Positions 48,581 through 59,036 of a DNA stretch of 64,000 bases are shown here, in pieces. This stretch comes from Zychaea mexicana (Eukaryota > Mucoromycota > Mucoromycetes > Mucorales > Lichtheimiaceae). The position numbers were made by a program, and so were the translations under genes. How positions within the stretch are numbered: the stretch's first letter is position 1; every line of letters starts with the position of its first letter. The notes beneath the pieces were generated by a model, which saw only the letters and a list, made by a program, of their open reading frames with translations, made no database searches and was not told the origin of the DNA. The DNA is taken from contig NW_026516828.1 of assembly GCF_025766255.1 (NCBI RefSeq), positions 1 through 64,000 on the forward strand, written 5' to 3'.

Positions 48581-49760
48581 TTATTCAGAAATCTCGTTAA
48601 TTGACCGTTTGCGCGACTTTGGAGTAATGACTACTGTGGGAGTCTTGATTCTTGCAACATTGGAAGTGTCTTTTACAATGCCGCGAAGGGCGCTTCTTCT
48701 TCCAGGTTGTGAATCGATTTCGGTCGCCAAGCGTAGCAGCACATGCTATATCATATAGAAACATTGATGTTTTATTCGCGACTCATGTTTGTTTGCTCAA
48801 GGTTAACGCCGCTATGTATTAATTACCTTCCATTTGAACATGAAGTCAAGTGTTTCCCTGAAGAGTTTCAGTTGCGTGCTGCGTTTAGGTACCATCAAGT
48901 TAGCGTATGGATGTGCCACGAAAATACCATCTCGGAATGAAAGGATATACGCGTAGCCATCAACACCTATGGTAAAAAATTATCAGGTATAAAATAACGG
49001 CAAAGACTGGCTGTCGCATTTTTATATATAAAAAACCTACTAACCGGTCCAGTCCATGGCCACCACCCACTTTGAGCAGCCCATGTTGATCAATCTCGAT
49101 AGAATTGTTGCGTTTGTTCTCAGGTTTTTTGCTTGTTGTTTGAGTGTGACGGAGTCACAAACGCCTTCACGTTTCCACTTATTGCTGCAGAGATCGTACT
49201 GTTCACCATCCAAAGTAGTTGCAGCGAGAAGGTCAATCTTACTTCCATATGGGTCAGAACTATTAGATCTCAGGAGGAAACCAGCTATAGCTTGGAGCAT
49301 GACCATTGAGTCTTTCGTGGTTTGGGCGACACATTCCCTGCTAGGAGGCCATAAAAAACGATAAATCAGGAACTCGCTTGACATAACTGTCACTTCATCT
49401 TCTGTCTCTGTAATACTTACTTCTTCATACTAATCGGTGTTTTTCTAAGTAGACAATCTAGCAAGACAGCAAAACGACGAAATACTGTTGTCTCTGAAGG
49501 TGATGGTTCGTCCTACCAATCATCGAATTGTGTAATCCTATATGTTTATGCGGTATGATTCCGAGATGCGTTAATATATTATATCGTTCAACTTCCTCGC
49601 TATAACTTCATATTCATTTGGTACTTACACAAGCTGGAGAATCGCTAGCATTTTAAACATGTCACCACTTCGATTGCTACGACAATATTTTGCTTGTAAT
49701 TTGTAGATGTTCTCGAGTATCTCGTCGCTATCATGAATCGAGCTAGCATTAAAGTTATCA
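48581..49760 (-). CDS. Expanded-family protein with D...(E)xK-like motif
   Basis: Multi-exon member of a second dispersed family I associate with Mucoromycota; function unknown. Coding pieces in order: an exon ending at 49629 (LQAKYCRSNRSGDMFKMLAI), about 49510-49425 (SETTVFRRFAVLLDCLL), about 49393-49050 (GSKIDLLAATTLDGEQYDLC, NKWKREGV, LKQQAKNLRTNATIL), about 48967-48855 (GVDGYAYILSFRDGIFVAHP; QLKLFRETLDFMFKWK), and a terminal exon ending in stop 48581-48583 (RKRSINEISE). The KIDLL...NKWKRE spacing recalls a PD-(D/E)xK core with the Glu replaced, as an inference. The 5' end is uncertain and probably interrupted by the AT-rich element starting at about 49.84 kb. Confidence 0.6.
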
Positions 49761-49849
49761 AATCAGAACTTACTATAGAGGATGTTTACTAGTTGAAGTT
49801 TTTCATCTAAACTAAGCTCAACAAAATATTTAAGGTTCACAAAAATTCC

Positions 49850-51481
49850 TCATATTTATAAAATTATTATATTATTAAAATTGAATATAAAAAAATTGAA
49901 TTTTAATTAAATATAAAAATATATTACAATAGATAACCAACAAATAGATGAAAAGATTAATAATGAAGTTAACAAAATTATTGTTAATAAGTGGGAATTT
50001 TTGGAATATAACTAGCCAATTGTTAATTATAATTACAAGCATCGTACAGAATTAAAACATATTAAAGGTATTGATGATATTAAAAAGATTTTAGTAGATA
50101 AACTTGGTTATATAGCTGTCTTTTTCTTTTTGGTTGTTTTATATACTAGCTGTGAATATCCTGGCCCTTATTTTGAAGTTGAAAAAGGTTTATTTTTATT
50201 ATATCATTTAGTTTCTGGTGTTTCTAGTATTGAAATTAATAAGTTTATCCCGCAAACATCATTTCACAAATACTATAAAAAGTTTTGGATAGATGAAGAT
50301 AACTATAAAAGGTTAAATAAAATTGTTAATGATTCTATGGAGAATATGTTTTCTTCTTTAACTTTAAGAATTTTATCTTCTTATAAATATAATCCACCAC
50401 TTTTTAAACACATAACTTTTATAATAGATGGTCATGATTCAAGAATTAACTATGTTAATACTGATATAAAACATGAAAGATTATGGTCATATAAATTTAA
50501 AAAAAATGGAGTTCGTACACAAATTGTTAGCGATATAAACGATATGATTTTATATGCTTCCAAAAGCGATTATTGTTCTGATAGTTCTGACGGAAGTATG
50601 TTTTTGAACATGAAATTATATAAAAAAATATCTAAACAAGATGTATTGGCAACAGATGGTGGTTATACTTTATTTGTTAATCAGCTTATAGAACTTGGTA
50701 CGGAAAAAGGATATGATTTATCTTTAAATAATTTTGTTTATCCTATACGCAAAGAAAAGAATGTAGATTTAACAGCAGAAGAAAGGCATTATAATGATGT
50801 TTTTGGTAGCTTCCATTCAAAAATAGAAGACCAATTTGCTGCAATAGGTAATAAATTTTATAGATTTAATAATAATAAATCTATTGTTAAGATGGACAAC
50901 ATAAAGTTTTATAATCTTTAATTTCGTGTTGCTTGTTTATTAAAAAATATAAAAATATTTAGTGAAAAGTTTAATATTAATATACAAGCACATCATAAAT
51001 TATGGGAATCAGATAATTTCGAATTTCCACACGAAGCTAAATTAATAGATATAGTTATTAGCAATTCATCTGAGGCAAAAAATAAATTAGATGAAATGGT
51101 TAAATTACAGGAACAGTTTTTAAATAATTTAAGTATAGATAATACTGATATGATTTTGATAATGAATACAGCGATGAAAATTATAATGATAAAGATGTTT
51201 CCAGCGAAGAAGATGTACCTAAATTCAATGAGAAGAAAAGAAAAAGAAAAGGTAAAGGCAAAGGAACATTAATGGATATAAATAAAATTAGAAATAATTC
51301 AACTTCTAATATTTCTTATGAAATAGAATCCATAATAAATCATAAATTTGAAAATGATTCCTATATATTCCTAATTAAATGGAAAGGTTATAATGAATCC
51401 CAAAATAGCTGGATATCAATGAAAGATTTTAATGAAACCAATATGTTAAATAACTATATGAAAGTTAATAAATTAACTTAG
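49850..51481 (+). mobile_element. AT-rich DDE transposase with C-terminal chromodomain, disabled
   Basis: A continuous coding signal from about 49932 to 51481 in very AT-rich sequence (one counted 60-base line has 15 G+C). The transposase core shows FIIDGHDSRINY, QIVSDINDMILYASKS and DGGYTLF, matching the three acidic positions of an IS5/Harbinger-like DDE fold. An acidic and Lys-rich linker (KKRKRKGKGKG) then a chromodomain (YEIESIINHKFE; FLIKWKGYNESQNSWI) complete it. Breaks are TAG at 50013-50015, TAA at 50919-50921 (both one C-to-T change from a Gln codon) and a one-base shift near 51155. Base composition differs sharply from its neighbours, suggesting arrival from an AT-rich genome such as Glomeromycotina (inference). 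Terminal repeats were not resolved. Confidence 0.75.
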
Positions 51482-51565
51482 ATAACTCGATACTCTACCC
51501 TTCCTAATAAAATTTTATGTAAGATATATTATTTGAGTATGTATAGTGGATAACGTCGGTTCCTA

Positions 51566-52057
51566 TTATTGTAATAATCCTTTAAGTACATTTGCTAGGT
51601 TAAAACTTCTACTGTTGCATATATATATTTTTCTAGATTTTCTTTTTTTTATTCTTTTGTTATTAGTTTTATGTATAAAATCACCATCATTAACAATTAT
51701 GCATGGTAAATTAGGATTTTCTATTTTTTTTGTAGATTTTTTATTTTTTTTCTTTGGAACATGAAGTTTACTATGTATAGTACAAAGGTAATCAGGTTTA
51801 GGTTTATCTCCATTAAGATTAGTATTAATTTTTCTGTGACACATATGGCCATTTTTCTTACCTCTTTTATGTATGTAAGTACACACATTTTCGCTTGTAT
51901 TAACATACCAAAAATAATTATCTTTAACTTTATTAATTTCTTCATTAATTTTTTTATTCATAATCATCTTCTTACTTTCAATATCTTTAACTAACATTTC
52001 ATCTTCAAAATAATTATGCATAACCTGCTCCATTAAATCTTTAATAGAACAAATCAT
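51566..52057 (-). CDS. Small AT-rich Cys/His zinc-motif protein (arm 1 copy)
   Basis: A 163-aa frame convergent with the DDE-chromodomain gene, 84 bp from it and sharing its AT-rich composition. A helical acidic N-terminus (MICSIKDLMEQVMHNYFEDE) is followed by a probable zinc site: NVCTYIHKRGKKNGHMCHRK then DYLCTIHSKLH, i.e. C...G..G..C-H...C..H. The pattern is like small Cys/His modules common in giant-virus and transposon proteins. A Lys-rich tail ends it. An almost identical copy lies in arm 2 (58514-59020) with a different last ten residues. Probably an accessory or DNA-binding protein of the same transposon; function unknown. Confidence 0.6.
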   Translation of the reverse strand: MICSIKDLMEQVMHNYFEDEMLVKDIESKKMIMNKKINEEINKVKDNYFWYVNTSENVCTYIHKRGKKNGHMCHRKINTNLNGDKPKPDYLCTIHSKLHVPKKKNKKSTKKIENPNLPCIIVNDGDFIHKTNNKRIKKRKSRKIYICNSRSFNLANVLKGLLQ

Positions 52058-52326
52058 ACTATTCTTATTAATAAGAAGTTCAGTATTTAATATAACTATT
52101 TGAATTTTTTATGCCAAATAATATGGGAGGTATTTATTTTTTTTTTTAAATAAAATTTAACAGTATGCACGATTTCAAACTCCGAGAATAAAAAAAATTG
52201 TCAGTTTAGAAAAAATTTAAAGAAAATTTATTAACATCGTGTTAATGTTTATTCCTCTATGCTGTAATTTTTTTGTTTCTCATCAATTTCTTCTTCTTTC
52301 TTTTTACCTGTCCATTACAAGCTCGT

Positions 52327-53463
52327 CAAATACTGCTAAGCACTCAGCGGACAATCCCTGAAAGGGATGTACTTCAATAGATTCCAATAATGCATATTGA
52401 GTGGCTGTCAAGATTGTCTCGAGAAAACTGCTGCATTGTGGGGAAATCAAGTTTGCTATATTCGACAGGCACAATCTACATCGTACAAAGTAATAGGATC
52501 AGTGTCGTTCTATCTTTCTAATTTTGAAATAAGTAATAGAAAGGGGTGATCATACTTGGTATTAATGTCGGTCTCGTTATCCCAACCATCACCTAGTAGC
52601 AGATTCCTTGCAGCTACTCTGAGCAATCGATCCACAATCGTCTCGTGTTTTTCTGCCATTCTCTCCACAAACAATTTTTCGTTTCCAGTGATAATCTCTC
52701 TGCCGGTCTATCAAAAAACAAGTATATATCAGGATTTGGAGAGCTAAAACAATCGCAAGTATCGAAGCATCATTATTCGTACATAATGAAATGACTGGAT
52801 CAACTTGTCGGCATCGCCTAATTCCGCTCTTGCTCTTGAGCTGCAGTATTTTCTTCATTCGGACCACTAACAGCAGCATTCGGATCTTCCAAAGAGCCTT
52901 GGCTCAAAGTTGTTGCAATTCTTGACCCTGCTTGCTTGGCACCTTGTTCTAACGTTCTTAGAGCTTGAACGCGATATGCTTGCGAGGAGGTTCTCTGCAA
53001 AATATCATGCCAGAGTTATTACTGCGCTGCACTATAGCATAATAAATCAAAGGATAGTTTCGTTTACAAATTACCTATTGTTCCAATTCGTCATAGTGAG
53101 CTCGCCATGTTGCCGGTACATATTTTGTCGGTCTTTCCATAAGAGAAGGCACAAAACGTTAGTACATTCAAGTTGAGCGATGTACATTATTGAATTGTTC
53201 AAAAGATGTATACTTTATATGCAGATCAGGTCGTATAGCACGCACTTCTGCGATGAACCTTGTCCTCCAATAGTTGAAGTATGTGTCAGGTGAGTGAATG
53301 GCAGTGGAGATTGAGAAGTCTGCCAGTTGCGCAGCGTATTTGACAAGGAAACCCAACAAGCACGGTTTTTTACAATTGCGAATATAGTAACTCAGTTCTG
53401 TAAAAGACAATAATGAATACTATGCTGTTTGTTAGCGCATAAATAAAAGATTGCGCCGTACCT
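52327..53463 (-). pseudogene. Unrecognised multi-exon gene, arm 1 copy
   Basis: Same gene as at 57092-58266 in the other arm. Exons in coding order encode ELSYYIRNCKKPCLLGF..., ERPTKYVPATWRAHYDELEQ, RTSSQAYRVQALRTLEQGAK..., REIITGNEKLFVERMAEK... and a final ISPQCSSFLETILTATQYAL... segment. The ATG exon is missing and a TAG closes the second piece, so this copy is not functional as it stands. Confidence 0.5.
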
Positions 53464-53547
53464 GATTGTCCTGTATACAGGATTTTTCATCTCCTAGCGG
53501 ACGTTTGAACTTTTATTTAGGCAGAAGGGATTTAATTTTAGGCAGAG

Positions 53548-53955
53548 TGGACATGAATTTAATCTGAGTAGACATGAATGAAAGTTAATCTGGACATGAA
53601 TAATAATTGATCTGACATGAATGAAAATCGAGCTGGACATGAATGAAAATCGATCTAGACATGAATGAAAATCGAGCTGGACATGAATGAAAATCGAGCT
53701 GGACATGAATAAAGATCGATCTGGACATGAATATAAAACGATCTGGACATGAATATACATCGACCTGGACATGAATATAAATCGATCTGGACATGAGTAA
53801 AATCAATCTAGACAAAATAAAAATCAATCTGTACATGAATGAAAATCACTCTAGACAAGAATAATAATCAATTTAAACATGAATAATAGACAACCTGGAC
53901 ATAATAACAGTCAACCTGGACATAGTTTTAGTCAACTAAGACATAATAAAAGTTG
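53548..53955. repeat. 22-bp minisatellite, arm 1
   Basis: About nineteen units of 20-22 bp with consensus GGACATGAATRAAAATCGATCT, degenerating towards the inner end. The same array is present in arm 2 in opposite orientation with nearly the same unit order. Confidence 0.9.
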
Positions 53956-55043
53956 AAGTAGATAATATATTAAGTGTAGCACAGCAGAATATATTATGAG
54001 TACTTAAAATTTTCAATCCTAATAGAAGTTAAGCAGTACAAAGCCAATGTCAAGATGTAGTAGTATGGCTGTTTCACTCGTGACAAGAAGCTTGTAGGCT
54101 AATGTACAGGAAATGGCAAGGGTGCGTCAGAGACTCACTGTGCGCATAAGCCTATTTTGCTGCTGTGGGAACAGGGCCTGAGCGTTTCCCCTCATTTCAC
54201 TTTACCCGGGTTGAGTTAACAACCAAAGATCCTTTTTTTTCTCATTACCATTCACCATGGCAAATCAACAGCTTCGACGCACATTTGTAAATGGCTCCTA
54301 CTCTCTTCACAATGAATAAAAAACAAGGAAAACAAAACGGCACAATCCACGGATTTATTGAAAAACGAAATGAAGGTAACTGTTTTCTTAAAAAAAGCAT
54401 GTGCTCAAGATTTATAAAGGAGTAGACCGCCGTTACTGCTGCTTGAAAAAACGCTGGATAAGTGAACAAGGTAAGGAAAAGGTTATCGGTTATGCTTGAG
54501 GTATAGCTTTAGTGGAGATATTATCATTCAGAATTACTGCTTCTTTCTCATTTTCTCTGTATATACTTGATGCACCATCTTGCACCAATCCAACGTCAAA
54601 CTTACGTGCGTAATACAACATCGTCCTCTACCTGCACAAACCATTCGTACTCACAACAAGAACGACGCAACAATCTTCTTCTCCATTACTCATACACAAT
54701 TGTATACAACATGACGCTGATCCGCCATTGACTTGCAAAATATACAGCCTGACGCATTTATTTTTCACTATCATGTACGCCCATATTACACGATGACGAC
54801 TATGACGCCGGTCTTTTTGTTTTAATACTTGTACGCTCAAGCACATCATCATCGTAATGACGGTCATCTCTTTCTTTGCTGTTTGTATTCACATCAATGC
54901 GATGACAATTATATTCCTATGATGCATACACACCACCACAACTATAATCCTCCTCTGCAATTCGCTGTGCTCGCACACACACGATGGCAACAACGATTAC
55001 CTTTTTCTTTTTGCATATGCCAACACGAACATCGCCGGTCTTG

Positions 55044-55761
55044 ATGGATAAGGTAGTTATATATGCTGATGGGTGGTATGTAGGGCTTTATTATTGTTAC
55101 TGTAGATGTTATGGTTGGGATGAAAAAAATAAAAGTAACAGATCATACATTATGTAGTCATTATGTTTCAGTTGTCTGCATAAACGGGTGTGAGATGGGA
55201 TTGCATGTTATTACAAGTGCTTCTATAAAAACTATAGATATAGCTCTGGGCGGTGATGATAATATGGCAGGGACAAAAAAGAAAAGGCGTTTGTTGTTAT
55301 GAAGGAGGAAGTTTCTTTGCTATTACAACAGCAACTTTATTTGTTGTTAATAACAACAACTATGAACAACCGAAAAGTTACTACCCTTGACGACTCGCTA
55401 CGCTCCCTCTCATTCGACTGTATGTAGAGTTCTTGCACTCATTCCTAATGAAATCGTGTGCGTTCCTGCTGCTCGATGGCAGATCTTCAAGGATCGCATC
55501 TCGGAATTGTGTGGCTACAAATGGGTTCACAAACGCGAGACTGTGTATGGCACCAGACGCTCTGCCATGCAATATCAAAAATTACAATAACCATCCTTCA
55601 CCCCGAAACAACATCCTTCGCACCTGTATAACTCTTGTAGAGCCTTCTTCGTTGTCTTTCTTATATAACGGTCAACATACTTTATTTTCATCCAATCCAC
55701 AGTAACACAAAAGGAAAGAAACCCGTCAGTTATCCTTCCTGCTATCTACAGCTCATTTTCC
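55044..55761. other. Spacer of the inverted duplication
   Basis: About 0.72 kb of single-copy sequence between the arms. One open frame of 67 codons (55387-55590 +) has no recognisable motif. No gene is supported. Confidence 0.4.
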
Positions 55762-56624
55762 ATAAAGACCGGCGATGTTAACGTTGGTATATGCAAAAGG
55801 TAAAAGTAATCGCGTCAGGCTGTATATTTTGCAAGTCAATGGTGGATCAGCGTCATGTTGTATATAATTGTGTATGAGTAATGGAGAAGAAGATTGTTGC
55901 GTCGTTCTTGTTGTGAGTACGAATGGTTTGTGCAGGTAGAGGACGATGTTGTATTACGCACGTAAGTTTGACGTTGGATTGGTGCAAGATGGTGCATCAA
56001 GTATATACAGAGAAAATGAGAAAGAAGCAGTAATTCTGAATGATAATATCTCCACTAAAGCTATACCTCAAGCATAACCGATAACCTTTTCCTTACCTTG
56101 TTCACTTATCCAGCGTTTTTTCAAGCAGCAGTAACGGCGGTCTACTCCTTTATAAATCTTGAGCACATGCTTTTTTTAAGAAAACAGTTACCTTCATTTC
56201 GTTTTTCAATAAATCCGTGGATTGTGCCGTTTTGTTTTCCTTGTTTTTTATTCATTGTGAAGAGAGTAGGAGCCATTTACAAATGTGCGTCGAAGCTGTT
56301 GATTTGCCATGGTGAATGGTAATGAGAAAAAAAAGGATCTTTGGTTGTTAACTCAACCCGGGTAAAGTGAAATGAGGGGAAACGCTCAGGCCCTGTTCCC
56401 ACAGCAGCAAAATAGGCTTATGCGCACAGTGAGTCTCTGACGCACCCTTGCCATTTCCTGTACATTAGCCTACAAGCTTCTTGTCACGAGTGAAACAGCC
56501 ATACTACTACATCTTGACATTGGCTTTGTACTGCTTAACTTCTATTAGGATTGAAAATTTTAAGTACTCATAATATATTCTGCTGTGCTACACTTAATAT
56601 ATTATCTACTTCAACTTTTATTAT

Positions 56625-57030
56625 GTCTTAGTTGACTAAAACTATGTCCAGGTTGACTGTTATTATGTCCAGGTTGTCTATTATTCATGTTTAAATTGAT
56701 TATTATTCTTGTCTAGAGTGATTTTCATTCATGTACAGATTGATTTTTATTTTGTCTAGATTGATTTTACTCATGTCCAGATCGATTTATATTCATGTCC
56801 AGGTCGATGTATATTCATGTCCAGATCGTTTTATATTCATGTCCAGATCGATCTTTATTCATGTCCAGCTCGATTTTCATTCATGTCCAGCTCGATTTTC
56901 ATTCATGTCTAGATCGATTTTCATTCATGTCCAGCTCGATTTTCATTCATGTCCAGATCAATTATTATTCATGTCCAGATTAACTTTCATTCATGTCTAC
57001 TCAGATTTATTCATGTCCACTCTGCCTAAA
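56625..57030. repeat. 22-bp minisatellite, arm 2
   Basis: Inverted copy of the 53548-53955 array; consensus read on this strand is AGATCGATTTTCATTCATGTCC. The number and order of units match arm 1 apart from small indels. Confidence 0.9.
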
Positions 57031-57091
57031 ATTAAATCCCTTCTGCCTAAATAAAAGTTCAAACGTCCGCTAGGAGATGAAAAATCCTGTA

Positions 57092-58266
57092 TACAGGACA
57101 ATCAGGTACGGCGCAATCTTTTATTTATGCGCTAACAAACAGCATAGTATTCATTATTGTCTTTTACAGAACTGAGTTACTATATTCGCAATTGTAAAAA
57201 ACCGTGCTTGTTGGGTTTCCTTGTCAAATACGCTGCGCAACTGGCAGACTTCTCAATCTCCACTGCCATTCACTCACCTGACACATACTTCAACTATTGG
57301 AGGACAAGGTTCATCGCAGAAGTGCGTGCTATACGACCTGATCTGCATATAAAGTATACATCTTTTGAACAATTCAATAATGTACATCGCTCAACTTGAA
57401 TGTACTAACGTTTTGTGCCTTCTCTTATGGAAAGACCGACAAAATATGTACCGGCAACATGGCGAGCTCACTATGACGAATTGGAACAATAGGTAATTTG
57501 TAAACGAAACTATCCTTTGATTTATTATGCTATAGTGCAGCGCAGTAATAACTCTGGCATGATATTTTGCAGAGAACCTCCTCGCAAGCATATCGCGTTC
57601 AAGCTCTAAGAACGTTAGAACAAGGTGCCAAGCAAGCAGGGTCAAGAATTGCAACAACTTTGAGCCAAGGCTCTTTGGAAGATCCGAATGCTGCTGTTAG
57701 TGGTCCGAATGAAGAAAATACTGCAGCTCAAGAGCAAGAGCCGGAATTAGGCGATGCCGACAAGTTGATCCAGTCATTTCTTCATTATGTACGAATAATG
57801 ATGCTTCGATACTTGCGATTGTTTTAGCTCTCCAAATCCTGATATATACTTGTTTTTTGATAGACCGGCAGAGAGATTATCACTGGAAACGAAAAATTGT
57901 TTGTGGAGAGAATGGCAGAAAAACACGAGACGATTGTGGATCGATTGCTCAGAGTAGCTGCAAGGAATCTGCTACTAGGTGATGGTTGGGATAACGAGAC
58001 CGACATTAATACCAAGTATGATCACCCCTTTCTATTACTTATTTCAAAATTAGAAAGATAGAACGACACTGATCCTATTACTTTGTACGATGTAGATTGT
58101 GCCTGTCGAATATAGCAAACTTGATTTCCCCACAATGCAGCAGTTTTCTCGAGACAATCTTGACAGCCACTCAATATGCATTATTGGAATCTATTGAAGT
58201 ACATCCCTTTCAGGGATTGTCCGCTGAGTGCTTAGCAGTATTTGACGAGCTTGTAATGGACAGGTA
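57092..58266 (+). pseudogene. Unrecognised multi-exon gene, arm 2 copy
   Basis: Coding-like exons at about 57172-57355, 57428-57492, 57573-57788, 57865-58016 and 58088-58266, each bordered by plausible splice sites. They encode an all-helical-looking protein (AQLADFSISTAIHS; ALRTLEQGAKQAGSRIATTL; RLLRVAARNLLLGDGWDN; GLSAECLAVFDELVMDR). The second exon ends GAA CAA TAG directly before a GTAATT donor; CAG would give a perfect exon end, so the stop looks like a point mutation. The ATG exon is missing and the 3' end meets AT-rich sequence. I do not recognise the family. Confidence 0.5.
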
Positions 58267-58513
58267 AAAAGAAAGAAGAAGAAATTGATGAGAAACAAAA
58301 AAATTACAGCATAGAGGAATAAACATTAACACGATGTTAATAAATTTTCTTTAAATTTTTTCTAAACTGACAATTTTTTTTATTCTCGGAGTTTGAAATC
58401 GTGCATACTGTTAAATTTTATTTAAAAAAAAAAATAAATACCTCCCATATTATTTGGCATAAAAAATTCAAATAGTTATATTAAATACTGAACTTCTTAT
58501 TAATAAGAATAGT

Positions 58514-59020
58514 ATGATTTGTTCTATTAAAGATTTAATGGAGCAGGTTATGCATAATTATTTTGAAGATGAAATGTTAGTTAAAGATATTGAAAGTAAG
58601 AAGATGATTATGAATAAAAAAATTAATGAAGAAATTAATAAAGTTAAAGATAATTATTTTTGGTATGTTAATACAAGCGAAAATGTGTGTACTTACATAC
58701 ATAAAAGAGGTAAGAAAAATGGCCATATGTGTCACAGAAAAATTAATACTAATCTTAATGGAGATAAACCTAAACCTGATTACCTTTGTACTATACATAG
58801 TAAACTTCATGTTCCAAAGAAAAAAAATAAAAAATCTACAAAAAAAATAGAAAATCCTAATTTACCATGCATAATTGTTAATGATGGTGATTTTATACAT
58901 AAAACTAATAACAAAAGAATAAAAAAAAGAAAATCTAGAAAAATATATATATGCAACAGTGGAAGTTTTAACCTAGAAAATGTACTTAAAGGCACTGCGC
59001 CCGTAGAGAGGTATCCATAA
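58514..59020 (+). CDS. Small AT-rich Cys/His zinc-motif protein (arm 2 copy)
   Basis: 168-aa copy of the gene at 51566-52057, with the same N-terminus and Cys/His site (NVCTYIHKRG, MCHRK, LCTIHSKLH). The last ten residues (KGTAPVERYP) come from sequence outside the duplication, so the C-terminus is a fusion created by the breakpoint. No transposase partner is present on this side, which suggests arm 1 holds the original context. Role unknown. Confidence 0.55.
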   Translation: MICSIKDLMEQVMHNYFEDEMLVKDIESKKMIMNKKINEEINKVKDNYFWYVNTSENVCTYIHKRGKKNGHMCHRKINTNLNGDKPKPDYLCTIHSKLHVPKKKNKKSTKKIENPNLPCIIVNDGDFIHKTNNKRIKKRKSRKIYICNSGSFNLENVLKGTAPVERYP

Positions 59021-59036
59021 CTTTTCAAAGTTATGG
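59015..59036. repeat. Perfect 22-bp palindrome next to the arm 2 breakpoint
   Basis: CCATAACTTT and its exact complement AAAGTTATGG separated by TC, 20 bp outside the end of arm 2. Could be a hairpin, a transposon terminus or a fragile site. Confidence 0.85.

Larger units (their letters stand above)
51576..55043. repeat. Inverted duplication, arm 1
   Basis: The reverse complement of this segment reappears at about 55762-58994 with near identity over its whole length. It contains the small zinc-motif gene, three exons of an unrecognised gene, a 22-bp minisatellite and non-coding sequence. Differences seen are single bases, one-base indels in the minisatellite, and one roughly 220-bp segment (about 54756-54980) absent from arm 2. 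Confidence 0.92.
55762..58994. repeat. Inverted duplication, arm 2
   Basis: Reverse-complement partner of arm 1. The outer junction lies inside the last codons of the zinc-motif gene, after the AATGTACTTAAAGG block; the sequence beyond it is unrelated to arm 1. The inner junction is at the AAGACCGG block near 55770. Confidence 0.92.

Noticed and set aside
49932..51481. Alternative genetic code (TAA/TAG = Gln)
   Set aside because: Neighbouring genes use TAA and TAG as normal stops, there is also a frameshift, and point mutation explains the two stops more simply.
51566..52057. Giant-virus insertion as the source of the zinc-motif gene
   Set aside because: Only a short Cys/His pattern supports it; no viral hallmark gene is nearby, and the adjacent transposase explains it better.
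53494..53836. Periodic protein-like frames (IHVQ, FHSC units) in the minisatellite
   Set aside because: The period follows the 22-bp DNA repeat, which stays open by chance; there is no start context or splice structure.
53548..53955. CRISPR-like array
   Set aside because: Units are contiguous without unique spacers and the genome is eukaryotic.
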